Counted from the first letter of the stretch, positions 41,339 to 51,478 are shown. The stretch is DNA of 64,000 bases from Aliidongia dinghuensis (GCF_014643535.1 NZ_BMJQ01000004.1:186001-250000), one strand, 5' to 3'. Numbers and translations are program-made. Notes: generated by a model not told the origin, from the letters alone.

Positions 41339-42193
41339 TTAGGCCGACGTATCGGTCTTGCGCTTGTCGTCGATCGACTGGGCTGGGCTCAGCGTGTCCT
41401 TGGTCTCGGTCTCGCCGACCAGCTTCATGGCGGCGAGCGTGATCACGTTCATCATCGCCAGCATGGGCTGGTTGAGCAGCTTCGGCGTGTCGAGCGGGCT
41501 CTTGAACACGGCGGCGTCGACGGCGCCGTCGCTCGTGTCGCCGGTGGCGCTGCTGTACTGGTTGATCTGGCGTTCGATCTTGGCCGCGAAGTTCTGGTAG
41601 ATCTGGGCGACGGTCTTCGCTTCGCCGGTGGTGCTGTCGTAGAAGACTGAGCGGTTCGCGGCCGCCGCGGCGGGCAGCAGGTCGGCCGCCTTGGTCGAGC
41701 CGTCGTGCTCGATCGACTTCACGACCGATGTTGCCCCCTGGGCACCCAGGAAATGGGCGAGGTAGAGATCGGTCGAGCTGGCCGGCCGACCGAGCGCGCG
41801 CTCGACCTCGGTCTTATTCTCGTGCGCGAACTCGGCGGCAATTTCCGACGCGATCTTGGGGTCCTTGCGCAGGTCGAGGATCGCCTTGCGCACCGCCGGA
41901 TCCGCCACGTGGGGCTGGCCGGCGTCGCCGGTTGTGATCTGGCTCGCGTATTGGCCGAGCCCGTATTTGGCGCCGTAATTCTTGACCGCGGTCAGCCAGG
42001 TCGAATCGATGAACTGATAGAGCCCGGTGGCCGAGCTGGTCGTGGCCTTGGCGTCGGGCTGGAAGCTGCTCTCCTGCGACGCTTGCGCCATCAGATAGCC
42101 GAAATCGACATTCGCCAGCCGGCTGGCACGGCGGATGTCGGTGACGATCGCCGGATCGACGGCGGGAATGGCGGAAGGCGGGCGGGCGGTCAT
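41339..42193 (-). CDS. SLT-domain lytic transglycosylase-like protein, no signal peptide
   Basis: 284 residues from ATG 42193 (a GTG at 42217 would add eight codons). The lysozyme-like SLT domain is at about 20-175, with catalytic Glu in MAQASQESSFQPDAKA and the following SSATGLYQFIDSTWL. The C-terminal region is helical and unlike known cell-wall binding modules. No export signal is visible, so it may use a specialised route or be released by lysis. No flagellar or secretion genes are close by. Confidence 0.8.
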   Translation of the reverse strand: MTARPPSAIPAVDPAIVTDIRRASRLANVDFGYLMAQASQESSFQPDAKATTSSATGLYQFIDSTWLTAVKNYGAKYGLGQYASQITTGDAGQPHVADPAVRKAILDLRKDPKIASEIAAEFAHENKTEVERALGRPASSTDLYLAHFLGAQGATSVVKSIEHDGSTKAADLLPAAAAANRSVFYDSTTGEAKTVAQIYQNFAAKIERQINQYSSATGDTSDGAVDAAVFKSPLDTPKLLNQPMLAMMNVITLAAMKLVGETETKDTLSPAQSIDDKRKTDTSA

Positions 42194-42274
42194 GGTGGCA
42201 GTGAGATCTCCGGACACTACCGATTACTATTCGACAACAACCTTAACCGATCTTTGCTTCCGGTACTCGCTTGA

Positions 42275-43432
42275 TCATCGATGCGCGATCGCCAACGCCT
42301 GCTCCATGTCGGCGATCAGGTCGTCGGCATGCTCGATGCCGACCGACAGGCGCAAGAGGTCGTGCGGCACCGGGCTCGTCGGCCCCTCGACCGAACGGCG
42401 ATGCTCGATCAGGCTTTCGACGCCGCCCAGCGACGTCGCGCGCTTCCAGAGCCGCGTCTCGGCCGCAACCGCGACGGCGGCCGCTTCGCCGCCTTTCGTG
42501 CGGATCGACAGCATGCCGCCGAAGCCGCCCGTCATCTGCCGGGCCGCGAGCGCATGGCCCGGGAACTCGGGCAGGCCAGGATAGAGCACCTCGGCCACCA
42601 GCGGGTGATGGGCGAAGTGCTGGGCGATCTTGAGCGCCGACTGGCTCGCGCGCTCGACGCGCAGATGCAGCGTGCGCATGCCGCGCTGCAGGAGCCAGGC
42701 CTCGAACGTGCCGAGGATGGCGCCGACGTTGGAGCGCACGGCCTTGATGCGCTCCCAGTACTCGTCCTCCCGGGCGGTGGTCAGCGTGCCGGCGATCAGG
42801 TCGGAATGGCCGTTGAGATACTTGGTGCCGGAGTGCATGACGAGGTCGGCGCCAAGCTCGATCGGCCGGGTCAGGATCGGCGTCGCGACCGTGCTGTCGA
42901 CGGCGACGCGGGCGCCCGCGTCATGAGCGAGCTTCGCGATGGCCGCGATGTCGCTGATACCCCAGGTCGGGTTGGTCGGCGTCTCGAGCCAGACGAGCTT
43001 GGTGCGGCCGGGTGCCAGGGCACGGGCGAAGGCCTGGGTGTCGGTCGCATCGACGAAGCTGAAGGCGAGGCCCCATTCGGTCGCAGCGCCCTTGAGCCAG
43101 TTGCGCAGGCCCCAGTACATGACTTCGGGCGCCACGACATGATCGCCCGGCTTCAAGGCCAGGAACGTCGCGGTCGCCGCCGCCATGCCGGACGAGAACA
43201 GCAGGCTCGCGGCCCCGCCTTCGAGCGCGGTCAAGAGCCGCTCGGCCGTCTCGAACGTCGGGTTGTGCGGGCGGGCATAGACCCGGCCGTTGCGGTACTG
43301 GTTGTCCGGATCGCGCTGGTAGGTCGAGGCCGGGTAGAGCGGCGGCGTCACGGATTTGGTGATCGGCTCGATGTCCCCCAGCGCCTGGGCGATCTTGGTC
43401 GCGGGATGGTCGTCGTTGCGCAAGCTCGCCAT
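42275..43432 (-). CDS. metC: cystathionine beta-lyase (trans-sulfuration PLP enzyme)
   Basis: The ATG at 43432 follows GAGAGGA and gives 385 residues. Cys/Met metabolism PLP family: YxR in VYARPHNPTFETAE, GMAAATATF phosphate-binding turn, AVDSTVATP, and the PLP lysine in VMHSGTKYLNGHSDL (about residue 197). Alphaproteobacterial members with this N-terminus are usually annotated MetC, cleaving cystathionine to homocysteine. A gamma-lyase or related activity cannot be excluded. Confidence 0.88.
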   Translation of the reverse strand: MASLRNDDHPATKIAQALGDIEPITKSVTPPLYPASTYQRDPDNQYRNGRVYARPHNPTFETAERLLTALEGGAASLLFSSGMAAATATFLALKPGDHVVAPEVMYWGLRNWLKGAATEWGLAFSFVDATDTQAFARALAPGRTKLVWLETPTNPTWGISDIAAIAKLAHDAGARVAVDSTVATPILTRPIELGADLVMHSGTKYLNGHSDLIAGTLTTAREDEYWERIKAVRSNVGAILGTFEAWLLQRGMRTLHLRVERASQSALKIAQHFAHHPLVAEVLYPGLPEFPGHALAARQMTGGFGGMLSIRTKGGEAAAVAVAAETRLWKRATSLGGVESLIEHRRSVEGPTSPVPHDLLRLSVGIEHADDLIADMEQALAIAHR

Positions 43433-43639
43433 GTCTGTCGTCCTCTCGGGAAAAGGCCTGGATCGAAGCGTGCGGAAGTTCATCTCGGCCGGCAACCCGG
43501 CTGCCGCGCAAGGCGATTGCGCCTCCCGCGCATGGGGCGGGAACCAATGGGTCGAGGCGGTGCGGCTCGCGGTCGCGGAGTGGTTGCTTCTGCGTCCTGC
43601 GGTTTACAGGCGGGCTGCCGGTACGGTAATCGGGGAGCT

Positions 43640-44113
43640 ATGCGCCCAATGCCCTTCTTGGCCGCACTCATCGCGGCCGTCCTTCTGCTCGCTTCCCCGA
43701 TCGTTCGGGCCCAGCAGCCGCCGCTCGCCAATTTCAAGCATGGCGAGCTCACCATCACCGGCGACGGCGGCAGCCATCGGTTCCAGGTCGAGCTCGCGAC
43801 GGACAACGCGCAGCGCGAGCAGGGCCTGATGTTTCGGCAGAGCATGGCGGCGGACGCGGGCATGCTGTTCATCTACGACCGGGCCCAGCCGGTCGCCATG
43901 TGGATGAGGAACACCTACATCCCGCTCGACATGCTGTTCATCGCCGCCGACGGGCATATCGTGAATATCCGTCAGCGCGCGGTGCCGCATTCCGAGGAAA
44001 ACATCGTCTCCGACGGACCGGTCAAGGCGGTGCTGGAGCTGAACGGCGGCATCGTCTCGCGCCTCGGCATCAAGCCGGGCGACCTGGTCAAGGGGCCGGG
44101 GCTGGGCGACTGA
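43640..44113 (+). CDS. DUF192 family exported protein
   Basis: The ATG at 43640 is preceded by GGGGAG; 157 residues with a signal peptide (MPFLAALIAAVLLLASPIVRAQ). The DUF192 core follows: RFQVELATDNAQREQGLMFR, MWMRNTYIPLDMLFI and VLELNGGIVSRLGIKPGD. DUF192 proteins are small periplasmic beta-barrel-like proteins of unknown function, common in proteobacteria and archaea. Divergent from metC. Confidence 0.9.
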   Translation: MRPMPFLAALIAAVLLLASPIVRAQQPPLANFKHGELTITGDGGSHRFQVELATDNAQREQGLMFRQSMAADAGMLFIYDRAQPVAMWMRNTYIPLDMLFIAADGHIVNIRQRAVPHSEENIVSDGPVKAVLELNGGIVSRLGIKPGDLVKGPGLGD

Positions 44114-44179
44114 GACGACAGGAATGTCTCACCGGGCCGTCGAGCAGCGCCGACGCGGCCTCGGCGGGCGTTTCGACCG

Positions 44180-45577
44180 TCAGCCCGCGCCGACGATCGC
44201 GGCCAGGGCGGCGGTGCCGCGCTCCAGCACGGCAGGCGGCGCGCCGGCGAATGTCAGGCGCAGATAGGCGCCGTCCGCCTCGCCCGGAAACCAGTCGCGT
44301 CCTGGGCTCACGACGAGGCGATCGCGATGGCAGCGCAGGCCCACGTCGGCCTCGTCCGTTCCCTCCGGCAGCCGCACCCACAAGTGAAAGCCGCCGTCCG
44401 GAACCCGGGCGAGCGCCCGGGCACCCAGATGGGTACGAACAGCGTCGACCAGCGCGTCGCGCCGCTCCCGGAGTGCCGCATGCAGCCGACGCAGATGGCG
44501 CGGCCAGGCCGGCGAAGTGACGAACTGCAGTGCCGCCTCCTGCAGGGGGCCGGCGACGTAGAAATCCTCCGCACTGCGCGCGCTCCGCAACCGGGCGAAC
44601 GCCGCACCGCGCGCGCAGAGCGCGCCGACGCGGAGGCCGGGCGCTGCCGATTTGGTCAGCGAGCGCAGATAGACGACATGCCCGTCCGGATCGGCCGAGG
44701 CGAGGGGCGGCGGCAGCGGGTGCGCGCCGAAATGCAGGTCGCGCGCCCAGTCGTCCTCGACCAAAAAGGCGCGCGCAGCGCGGATCACCTCCATCACCTC
44801 GCGGCGCCGACCGGGGCTCAGCATCGCGCCCGACGGGTTGGCGTGCGCCGGTTGGCAATAGAAGACCCGGGCGCCCGACGCGGCGAGCGCGGCTGCGAGC
44901 AGATCCGGCCGGACGCCCTCGGCGTCGGTGGCGACCGGCACGATGCGGAGGCCCGCGGCGCGCGCCGTGGCAATGGCGCCGATATAGCTCGGGCTCTCGA
45001 TCGCGATGGCGTCGCCGGGGGCGGCGAGGCCGCGAAATGCCGCAGCGATCGCGGGCTTGCTGCCGGGGCAGACGAGCACGTCGCGCGGGGTGAACGCGCC
45101 GCCGGCTTGCGCCGCGAACCAGGCGCGCAGCGGCTCGGCGCCTTCGAGCGGCAGGCGGTCCCACACGCCGGGGCGGCTTGCGGCCCGGGCGAGCGCACGG
45201 GCGAGATCGTCTGTCGGCTGGAGATCCGGCGGCAGATAGCCGGTCGAAAGCCCGATCGTGCCCGGCGGCGGCACGGCGACCAGCTCTTCGAGCGCGCGCG
45301 AATCCGCCCGCGCGGCGCCGAGTGCCACGGTCTGCCACCCGAAATCGCCGCCGGTGGTCGTGGCCCAGCCTTGGGTCACGAAGGTGCCGTAGCCGGGCCG
45401 AGCCTCGATCGCTCCTTCGGCGACGAGGCGTGCTACGGCGGCGCGCACCGTGAGCGGGCTCACGCGCAACTCGCCGACCAGCTCACGCACCGACGGCAGC
45501 CGCGCGCCGGGCTGGAGCGTCGCGATTCGCGCTTCGATGACTTGCCGGACGCGATGGCTACTGATATCGTCATTCAT
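44180..45577 (-). CDS. MocR-type (GntR/aminotransferase) regulator
   Basis: 465 residues from ATG 45577 (MNDDISSHRVRQVIEARIAT). N-terminal GntR winged helix at 1-70 (GARLPSVRELVGELRVSPLTVRAAVARL), then a fold-type I aminotransferase domain with PLP lysine in YLRSLTKSAAPGLRVG (about 297). The MocR family senses PLP-bound ligands. It is divergent from an EamA transporter whose expression it likely controls. The small inverted repeat ATAGT-AAC-ACTAT just upstream is a candidate operator. Confidence 0.9.
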   Translation of the reverse strand: MNDDISSHRVRQVIEARIATLQPGARLPSVRELVGELRVSPLTVRAAVARLVAEGAIEARPGYGTFVTQGWATTTGGDFGWQTVALGAARADSRALEELVAVPPPGTIGLSTGYLPPDLQPTDDLARALARAASRPGVWDRLPLEGAEPLRAWFAAQAGGAFTPRDVLVCPGSKPAIAAAFRGLAAPGDAIAIESPSYIGAIATARAAGLRIVPVATDAEGVRPDLLAAALAASGARVFYCQPAHANPSGAMLSPGRRREVMEVIRAARAFLVEDDWARDLHFGAHPLPPPLASADPDGHVVYLRSLTKSAAPGLRVGALCARGAAFARLRSARSAEDFYVAGPLQEAALQFVTSPAWPRHLRRLHAALRERRDALVDAVRTHLGARALARVPDGGFHLWVRLPEGTDEADVGLRCHRDRLVVSPGRDWFPGEADGAYLRLTFAGAPPAVLERGTAALAAIVGAG

Positions 45578-45585
45578 GAAAATAT

Positions 45586-45598
45586 ATAGTAACACTAT
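45586..45598. promoter_or_regulatory. inverted repeat between MocR gene and eamA
   Basis: ATAGT (45586-45590), AAC, ACTAT (45594-45598): a perfect 5-3-5 inverted repeat 9 bp upstream of the MocR gene start (minus) and in the very short gap before the EamA gene. AT-rich compared with its surroundings. Confidence 0.4.
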
Positions 45599-45629
45599 CC
45601 ATCGCTCGCCAGAAGCGTTATCGACCCGG

Positions 45630-46502
45630 GTGCCGCACCGGACGGCCGGGTTGTTCTGGGGCGCCGTCGGCGTCTTCGCCTTCTCGTTCAGCTTTCCGAT
45701 GACGCGGCTCGCCGTGATGGAAATCGACCCGACGTTGGTCGGGCTCGGGCGTGCCGTGGTTGCCGGGTTGCTGGCCGCCGTGTTTCTGGCCGTGAGGCGG
45801 GCACCGATCCCGGCGCGGGCGCTCTGGCCGCGGCTGGCGCTGGTGGCGACCGGCGTGGTCGTCGGTTTCCCTCTGTTCAGTTCGCTGGCGCTCCGGCTGA
45901 TATCGTCGGCCCATGGCGCCGTCATCACCGGCCTGTTGCCGATCGCGACGGCGATCATGGCGGTGCTGCGCGCGGGCGAGCGGCCGTCCGGCGGCTTCTG
46001 GGCCGCCGCCGCCCTTGGCCTCACGGCCGTCGTCGGCTTCGCGATCGTGCAGGGCGCCGGCCGGATCGAGGCGGGCGACGGGCTGGTCTTCCTTGCGGTG
46101 GCGCTGGGCGCGCTCGGCTATGCCGAGGGCGGCGCGCTCTCACGCCTCATGGGCGGCCCGCAAGTCATCTGCTGGGCGCTCGTTCTGTCGCTGCCGGTGC
46201 TGCTGCCGGTGATGGCCTGGCGGATCGCGGCCGTGGGCTGGCCACAGGCCGGCGCCGCTTCCTGGGCGGGTTTCGCCTATGTCGCGCTCATCAGCATGTT
46301 CCTGGGCTTCTTCGCCTGGTATCGCGGCCTGGCGCTGGGCGGCGTGGCGCAGGTCGGCCAGATTCAGCTGGCCCAGCCGGTGCTGACGCTCATCTGGTCG
46401 GCGCTGCTGCTCGGCGAAGCCGTGTCGGGGGCGACGCTGCTGGCGGCCGGGCTCGTGCTGTCGAGCGTCGTGCTGACCCAGATGAGCCGGGTGCGGCGAT
46501 AG
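45630..46502 (+). CDS. EamA/DMT family transporter
   Basis: About ten membrane helices in 290 residues, in the two-repeat EamA layout; each half ends in a helix-rich segment (AALGLTAVVGFAIVQG; LLLGEAVSGATLLAAGLVLSS). Likely exports amino acids or related metabolites. The in-frame ATG at 45576 would overlap the MocR start codon itself, so the GTG at 45630 (VPHRTAGLFWG) is preferred, although neither has a strong ribosome site. It ends 1 bp before the queG stop on the opposite strand. Confidence 0.85.
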   Translation: MPHRTAGLFWGAVGVFAFSFSFPMTRLAVMEIDPTLVGLGRAVVAGLLAAVFLAVRRAPIPARALWPRLALVATGVVVGFPLFSSLALRLISSAHGAVITGLLPIATAIMAVLRAGERPSGGFWAAAALGLTAVVGFAIVQGAGRIEAGDGLVFLAVALGALGYAEGGALSRLMGGPQVICWALVLSLPVLLPVMAWRIAAVGWPQAGAASWAGFAYVALISMFLGFFAWYRGLALGGVAQVGQIQLAQPVLTLIWSALLLGEAVSGATLLAAGLVLSSVVLTQMSRVRR

Positions 46503-46503
46503 C

Positions 46504-47622
46504 TCAGCCGAGCGCGAGCGCCCATTCGCCGCGCACGGCCTCGTCGGTCTCATGAGCGCGATGCGCCGCCAATGCTGCGAGCTGCGCCGGCGCCAGCCGG
46601 CCCAAGGCCCAGACCGCCATGCCGCGTACGAGCGGCGACATATCGTCGAGCAGCTGTTCCGCCGCCGATGCCAGCGCGTCATCTTCTGAATTGCCGATCG
46701 CGATCAGCACATTGCGCACGAAGCGGTCGCGGCCGATGCGCTTGATCGGCGAGCCCGAGAAGATTTCGCGGAAGCCGGCGTCGTCGAGGGCGGCGAGGTC
46801 GGCCAAGCGCGGCGCCGTCAGTTCCGCGCGCGGCAGGAAGGCGGGCTCAGTCGCGGCTTCAGCGAACTTGTTCCAGGGGCAGACGGCAAGGCAATCGTCG
46901 CAGCCGTAGATCCGGTTGCCCATGGCCGCGCGGAATTCGGCCGGGATCGGCCCCTTGTGCTCGATGGTCAGGTACGAGAGACAGCGCCGGGCATCGAGCG
47001 TGTAGGGCGCCGGAAAGGCCTTGGTCGGGCAGATGTCGAGGCAGCGCCGGCATTGGCCGCAATGGTCGGTCTCGGGCGCATCCGGGGCGAGTTCGAGGGT
47101 TGTGTAAATCTCGGCCAGAAACAGCCACGAGCCCCAGTCGCGCGCGACGAGATTGGTATGCTTGCCCTGCCAACCGACGCCCGCTGCCTGGGCGAGCGGT
47201 TTCTCCATGACCGGTGCGGTGTCGACGAAGACCTTGAGCTCGGTGCCGGTCGTGTCGGCGATGAAGCGGCCCAGTTCCTTCAAGCGCTTCTTCAGGATGT
47301 CGTGATAGTCGCGGTTCTGGGCATAGACCGAGATGGTCGCCCGGTCGCGCCGGCCGAGGCGGGGCATGGGGTCGACGGCCGGACCGTAGTTGGCCGCCAG
47401 CATCAGGATCGATTTCGCCTCGGGCCATAGGCCCTGCGGCTGGGTCCGGCGCTCGGGCGTGCGGGCGAGCCAATCCATGTCGCCCTGGCGGCCCTCGGCC
47501 AGGAAGTGATCGAAGGCGAGCCGGTAGCGCTCCGCGAGTTCGGCCGGCGCCACGCGCGCGACGTCGAAGCCCAGCGCCCGCGCCTTAGCGACAATCGTCT
47601 GCTTGAGGTCAGCCGCGGCCAC
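46504..47622 (-). CDS. queG: epoxyqueuosine reductase QueG
   Basis: 372 residues from a GTG at 47622; E. coli QueG has 379. It catalyses the last step of queuosine synthesis, a cobalamin-dependent reduction of epoxyqueuosine in tRNA. Two ferredoxin-like cysteine clusters are seen ([12 protein letters not shown] near residue 189, [10 protein letters not shown] near 239). HEAT-like repeats at the C-terminus ([18 protein letters not shown]) help bind tRNA. The start overlaps the queF stop. Last gene of the que operon. Confidence 0.93.
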   Translation of the reverse strand: MAAADLKQTIVAKARALGFDVARVAPAELAERYRLAFDHFLAEGRQGDMDWLARTPERRTQPQGLWPEAKSILMLAANYGPAVDPMPRLGRRDRATISVYAQNRDYHDILKKRLKELGRFIADTTGTELKVFVDTAPVMEKPLAQAAGVGWQGKHTNLVARDWGSWLFLAEIYTTLELAPDAPETDHCGQCRRCLDICPTKAFPAPYTLDARRCLSYLTIEHKGPIPAEFRAAMGNRIYGCDDCLAVCPWNKFAEAATEPAFLPRAELTAPRLADLAALDDAGFREIFSGSPIKRIGRDRFVRNVLIAIGNSEDDALASAAEQLLDDMSPLVRGMAVWALGRLAPAQLAALAAHRAHETDEAVRGEWALALG

Positions 47623-48073
47623 GGTAGGGCTCGACCCCCTGATCGGGGATCCAGACGCCGCCGGGCGCCTCGCCGGTCTGGTAGAACACGTCGATCGGGA
47701 TGCCGCCGCGCGGATACCAGTAGCCGCCGATCCGGAGCCATTGCGGCTCAATCTCTTTGACCAGGCGCTTCGCGATGCCGACCGTGCAGGCCTCGTGGAA
47801 GGCGCCGTGGTTCCGGAAGGACGTCAGATAGAGCTTCAGCGACTTGCTCTCGACCAGGTACGGGCCCGGCACATAGTCGATGACCAGATGGGCGAAGTCC
47901 GGCTGGCCCGTGAGCGGGCAGAGCGAGGTGAACTCGGGTGCCGTGAAGCGCACGAGATAGGGCGTGCCCGGCTCCGGGTTCGGCACCTTCTCGAGCACGG
48001 CGGCCTCGGGCGAGGCGGGTTGCTCGGTCTTCTGGCCGAGCTGGGTCAGGCCGCTGTAGATCGTCTCGGTCAT
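47609..48073 (-). CDS. queF: NADPH-dependent 7-cyano-7-deazaguanine reductase QueF
   Basis: 154 residues, the short unimodular (type I) QueF. The catalytic Cys is in [13 protein letters not shown] (about residue 52), and the specific motif [20 protein letters not shown] is at about 75. It converts preQ0 to preQ1, the substrate of Tgt. Overlaps the queG start by 14 bp and lies 4 bp after tgt. Confidence 0.95.
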   Translation of the reverse strand: MTETIYSGLTQLGQKTEQPASPEAAVLEKVPNPEPGTPYLVRFTAPEFTSLCPLTGQPDFAHLVIDYVPGPYLVESKSLKLYLTSFRNHGAFHEACTVGIAKRLVKEIEPQWLRIGGYWYPRGGIPIDVFYQTGEAPGGVWIPDQGVEPYRGRG

Positions 48074-48077
48074 CTCG

Positions 48078-49214
48078 TCACTCGATCGCCGGAATGTCGC
48101 CCCGGCCTTGCACCTCGTGGAAGGCGGCGGCGAAATCGTCGACCTCGCGCCGCTCGATCGCCTGGCGCAGGCCGGCCATCAGGTCCTGGTAATAGGTCAG
48201 ATTATGCCAGGTGAGCAGGATCGGCCCCAGCATTTCCTCTGACCGGAACAGATGGTGCAGATAGGCGCGGCTGTAGTTCCGGCAAGCAGGACACCGGCAT
48301 TCCGCGTCGAGCGGCCGCGGGTCGTCCTGGTGCCGGGCGTTGCGGAGATTGACCTTGCCGCGCCGGGTGAAGCCCTGGGCGGTGCGGCCGGACCGGGTCG
48401 GCATGACGCAGTCGAACATGTCGATGCCGCGCTGGACCGAGCCCACGAGGTCGGCAGGCGTGCCGACGCCCATGAGATAGCGCGGGCGATCGGTCGGGAG
48501 CGCCGGCACCGTGCCGTCCAGCACCTGGAACATGATCTCCTGGCCTTCACCCACGGCGAGCCCGCCGACCGCGTAGCCGTCGAAGCCGATGTCGGTCAAG
48601 GCCGCGACCGAGCGGTGCCGGAGGTCGACATAGACGCCGCCCTGCACGATGCCGAACAGGCCGTAGCCCGGGCGCGTGCGGAAGGCTTGCTTCGAGCGGT
48701 AGGCCCAGCGCATGGAGAGACCCAGCGAACTCTCGGTCTGCTCGCGCGTCGCCGGGTGCGGCGTGCATTCGTCGAGTACCATGGTGATGTCGGCGTCGAG
48801 CATGCGCTGGATGTCGATCGAGCGCTCCGGGGTCAGCTCGTACTTGGTGCCGTCGAGATGGGAGCGGAAGGTCACACCCTTCTCGGTCATCTCGCGCAGG
48901 CTGTTGAGCGACATGACCTGGAACCCGCCCGAATCGGTCAGGATCGGCTTCGGCCAGTTCATGAACGTATGCAGGCCGCCCAGCCGCTCGACCCGCTCGG
49001 CCGTCGGGCGCAGCATCAGGTGATAGGTGTTGCCGAGCAGGATCTCGGCGCCGGTGCCGGCGACGGCCTCTGGCGTCAGGCCCTTGACCGTGCCGGCGGT
49101 GCCGACCGGCATGAAGGCCGGCGTCTCGATCGTGCCGTGCGCGGTGGCGACCCGGCCGCGCCGCGCAGCGCCGTCCGTGCTGAGGAGTTCGAAGCCGAAG
49201 GCGGGCGCGGTCAT
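48078..49214 (-). CDS. tgt: tRNA-guanine transglycosylase
   Basis: 378 residues, full length. Exchanges guanine-34 for preQ1 in GUN-anticodon tRNAs. Catalytic Asp regions [11 protein letters not shown] (about 94) and [26 protein letters not shown] (about 251), and the zinc site [17 protein letters not shown] (about 308). The start overlaps the queA stop by 4 bp. Confidence 0.97.
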   Translation of the reverse strand: MTAPAFGFELLSTDGAARRGRVATAHGTIETPAFMPVGTAGTVKGLTPEAVAGTGAEILLGNTYHLMLRPTAERVERLGGLHTFMNWPKPILTDSGGFQVMSLNSLREMTEKGVTFRSHLDGTKYELTPERSIDIQRMLDADITMVLDECTPHPATREQTESSLGLSMRWAYRSKQAFRTRPGYGLFGIVQGGVYVDLRHRSVAALTDIGFDGYAVGGLAVGEGQEIMFQVLDGTVPALPTDRPRYLMGVGTPADLVGSVQRGIDMFDCVMPTRSGRTAQGFTRRGKVNLRNARHQDDPRPLDAECRCPACRNYSRAYLHHLFRSEEMLGPILLTWHNLTYYQDLMAGLRQAIERREVDDFAAAFHEVQGRGDIPAIE

Positions 49215-50248
49215 GGTCTGGTCTCCGGGTCGAGCAGGCTCGCGTCCCCATAGGAATAGAAGCGATAGCCGGTCTCGCGCGCATGGACGTAGGCGGCCTG
49301 CATCCGCTCGAGCCCGGCAAAAGCCGCAACCAGCATGAACAGGGTCGAGCGCGGCAAGTGGAAATTGGTCATCAGCCGGTCGATTGCCTTGAAGCGATAG
49401 CCGGGCGTGATGAAGAGCCGCGTGCCGCCCTCGAACGGTCTCACCCGGCCGTCATCGCCGGCGGCACTTTCGAGCAGGCGCAGGCTGGTCGTGCCGACGG
49501 CGACGATGCGACCGCCGGCGGCTCGGGTCCGGTTGATGCGCTCCGCCGTCTCGGCGGTCAGCACGCCCAGCTCCTCGTGCATGACATGGTCGCTCGTATC
49601 CTCGACCTTGACCGGCAGGAACGTGCCGGCACCGACATGGAGCGTCAGCATGGTCGAGCCGATGCCCTTCGCGGCGAGCGCCGCCATCAGGTCTTCGGTG
49701 AAATGGAGGGCGGCGGTGGGGGCGGCGACGGCGCCTTCCTCTCGGGCGAACAGCGTCTGATAATCGCTTCGGTCACGCTCGTCGGCGACGCCGCCGCGGA
49801 TATAGGGCGGCAGCGGAATGCGGCCATGCTCGTGCAGCGCCGTCATGAGCGCGGCACCGCCGCGGTCGAAGCGCAGAGCGATGTCGCCGGCCGGCCGCTT
49901 CTCCAGCACCTCGGCCGAGAAATCGTCCGCGAACTCGACCCGGTCGCCGACGCGCAGCCGCTTGCCTGGCTTTGCGAACACGAGCCAGGTGTCGAGTGCC
50001 AGCGCCTGGTGCAGCGTGATCGAGACGGTGGCGGCACCCCGGCGCCCGACCAGGCGGGCGGGGACCACGCGCGTATCGTTGAACACCAGAAGGTCGCCGG
50101 GGGCGAGCAGGTCGGGCAGGTCGCGCACCTGGCGATCGGTAATCGCGTCGGCGGTCACGCACAGCAGGCGTGCCGCGTCGCGCGGTTCGACCGGGCGCTG
50201 CGCGATCCGATCCGGCGGCAGCTCGAAGTCGAACGCATCGACGCGCAT
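49211..50248 (-). CDS. queA: S-adenosylmethionine:tRNA ribosyltransferase-isomerase
   Basis: 345 residues from ATG 50248 ([19 protein letters not shown]), which matches the QueA N-terminus; the longer frame to 50323 is not needed. Typical blocks: [44 protein letters not shown] and [19 protein letters not shown]. It makes epoxyqueuosine from preQ1-tRNA. First gene of the operon queA-tgt-queF-queG. Confidence 0.96.
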   Translation of the reverse strand: MRVDAFDFELPPDRIAQRPVEPRDAARLLCVTADAITDRQVRDLPDLLAPGDLLVFNDTRVVPARLVGRRGAATVSITLHQALALDTWLVFAKPGKRLRVGDRVEFADDFSAEVLEKRPAGDIALRFDRGGAALMTALHEHGRIPLPPYIRGGVADERDRSDYQTLFAREEGAVAAPTAALHFTEDLMAALAAKGIGSTMLTLHVGAGTFLPVKVEDTSDHVMHEELGVLTAETAERINRTRAAGGRIVAVGTTSLRLLESAAGDDGRVRPFEGGTRLFITPGYRFKAIDRLMTNFHLPRSTLFMLVAAFAGLERMQAAYVHARETGYRFYSYGDASLLDPETRP

Positions 50249-50389
50249 GGAACCGAAACCCTCGTTTGAGAAGGCAGGGTTCCTAGCACGAGATGCCGGC
50301 CCAGGGCAGGGGCTCCGGTGCAAGCCGGACCGGAGCCCCAGGTAGGGCTCGCCTTCGTCTCCGGTGCCTTCGTTTCTTGAGGCGTTTCT

Positions 50390-50875
50390 TCAGCCGCGGG
50401 TGAAATCCATGATCCAGTTGGTCTCCCAACTGGCGCCGCCATCCGCCGAGAAGGCCTGTTCCCAGCGGCACGCCGTCGTCGAGATCGGCGTCCAGATGAA
50501 GCGCACGCGGATCGGCCGGCCCTCGAACAGTTCATCGGCATAGAACGTGCCGATGCCGTTCTCGAACCGCCCGATCATCGGGGTGTCGATGCCGAGGCGG
50601 CGGCTGTCGAGCCAGTAAATCGACCAATTGCTCGTCTCGGGATCGAACAGGCGCAGCGTCGCGCCGTTGTAGATGCCGCGCGGCGAGCGAATCTCCGTCT
50701 CGTCGAAATTGCCGAGGCCGCCCAGGATCTTGCGCATGCCGATCCGGCCGTCGAACTCGAACCATTCCGTATCGCCGGCCAGGCGGTTGCGCAGTTGGCG
50801 GTGATGGACCGCCCAATCGCCGGCGAAGAAGTCGAAATCATGGATGCCGCCGGCGGCGGTTGTGGCTTGCGACAT
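50390..50875 (-). CDS. hypothetical protein, DUF1579/lipocalin-like
   Basis: 161 residues beginning MSQATTAAGGIHDFDFFAGDW; the FDFFAGDWAVHHRQLRNRL segment and alternating strands (WFEFDGRIG, ATLRLFDPETSNWSIYWLD, IRVRFIWTPIS) look like a small beta-barrel of the DUF1579 kind. No catalytic motif is recognised. Monocistronic, after the que operon promoter region. Confidence 0.7.
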   Translation of the reverse strand: MSQATTAAGGIHDFDFFAGDWAVHHRQLRNRLAGDTEWFEFDGRIGMRKILGGLGNFDETEIRSPRGIYNGATLRLFDPETSNWSIYWLDSRRLGIDTPMIGRFENGIGTFYADELFEGRPIRVRFIWTPISTTACRWEQAFSADGGASWETNWIMDFTRG

Positions 50876-51174
50876 GGCATTCTCCCTCGTGCCCGATGCG
50901 ATGAGCGGAGAATGCGCGCCGTTACCTGCCAGCGAATGTCAGGTATCGACCGGCCGCGGTCGAAATATTCGGCGGGCGAGGGGCGCGACCTAATCGGCGG
51001 CGAAATTAATGTCTTGGAGGGGTGGATTGCGGATGGTCTGCTTTACGCTCCGAATAGGCTGAAGCGGACACTGGCTGAATGCTAGTCTTGGCGAGCGCTT
51101 AACTTACACACCGTGGTTTAAAAAACAGAGACGTGGCTTGCGCCTTTCGCCGATAGATCAAGTGGGAATAAAGC
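50876..51174. other. intergenic region, AT content rising to the right
   Basis: No convincing gene. It holds the promoter region of the DUF1579-like gene on the left and the leader of the small membrane protein at 51175 on the right. AT content rises from about 50990, at the edge of an AT-rich patch reaching about 52150. Confidence 0.5.
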
Positions 51175-51396
51175 ATGCTCGCGCGAGTGATCTCTGCCTT
51201 CGTGATAATAGTCGGTCTCCAGACGATTTTTCACGGCCTGTTAAACGGCATCATCCGCAGGAAAATTCGTGACCGATTTCGTCAAAAGACACCATACGTC
51301 ACTGGCTCGCATGCCGTGCTGCTGGGGACACTCACAATGATAGCCGGGGTATTTTTTACCTTAACCGGCCTCTTCATGATCATGCACAAATCTTAA
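51175..51396 (+). CDS. small two-helix membrane protein
   Basis: 73 residues, MLARVISAFVIIVGLQTIFH then a basic loop (RRKIRDRFRQK) and a second helix (HAVLLGTLTMIAGVFFTLTG). This hairpin topology with a positive loop is typical of small inner-membrane proteins. No family recognised. Its codons are more AT-rich than chromosomal genes around it, and it lies in the acquired-looking patch. Confidence 0.6.
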   Translation: MLARVISAFVIIVGLQTIFHGLLNGIIRRKIRDRFRQKTPYVTGSHAVLLGTLTMIAGVFFTLTGLFMIMHKS

Positions 51397-51478
51397 TTTA
51401 GGCACCTAAGCTCCCCTTCCTGACGTACTGGACGCTGCGCAAGGTCGGCTCAGGGTGGTTTTGACATGCGAACTGCCT

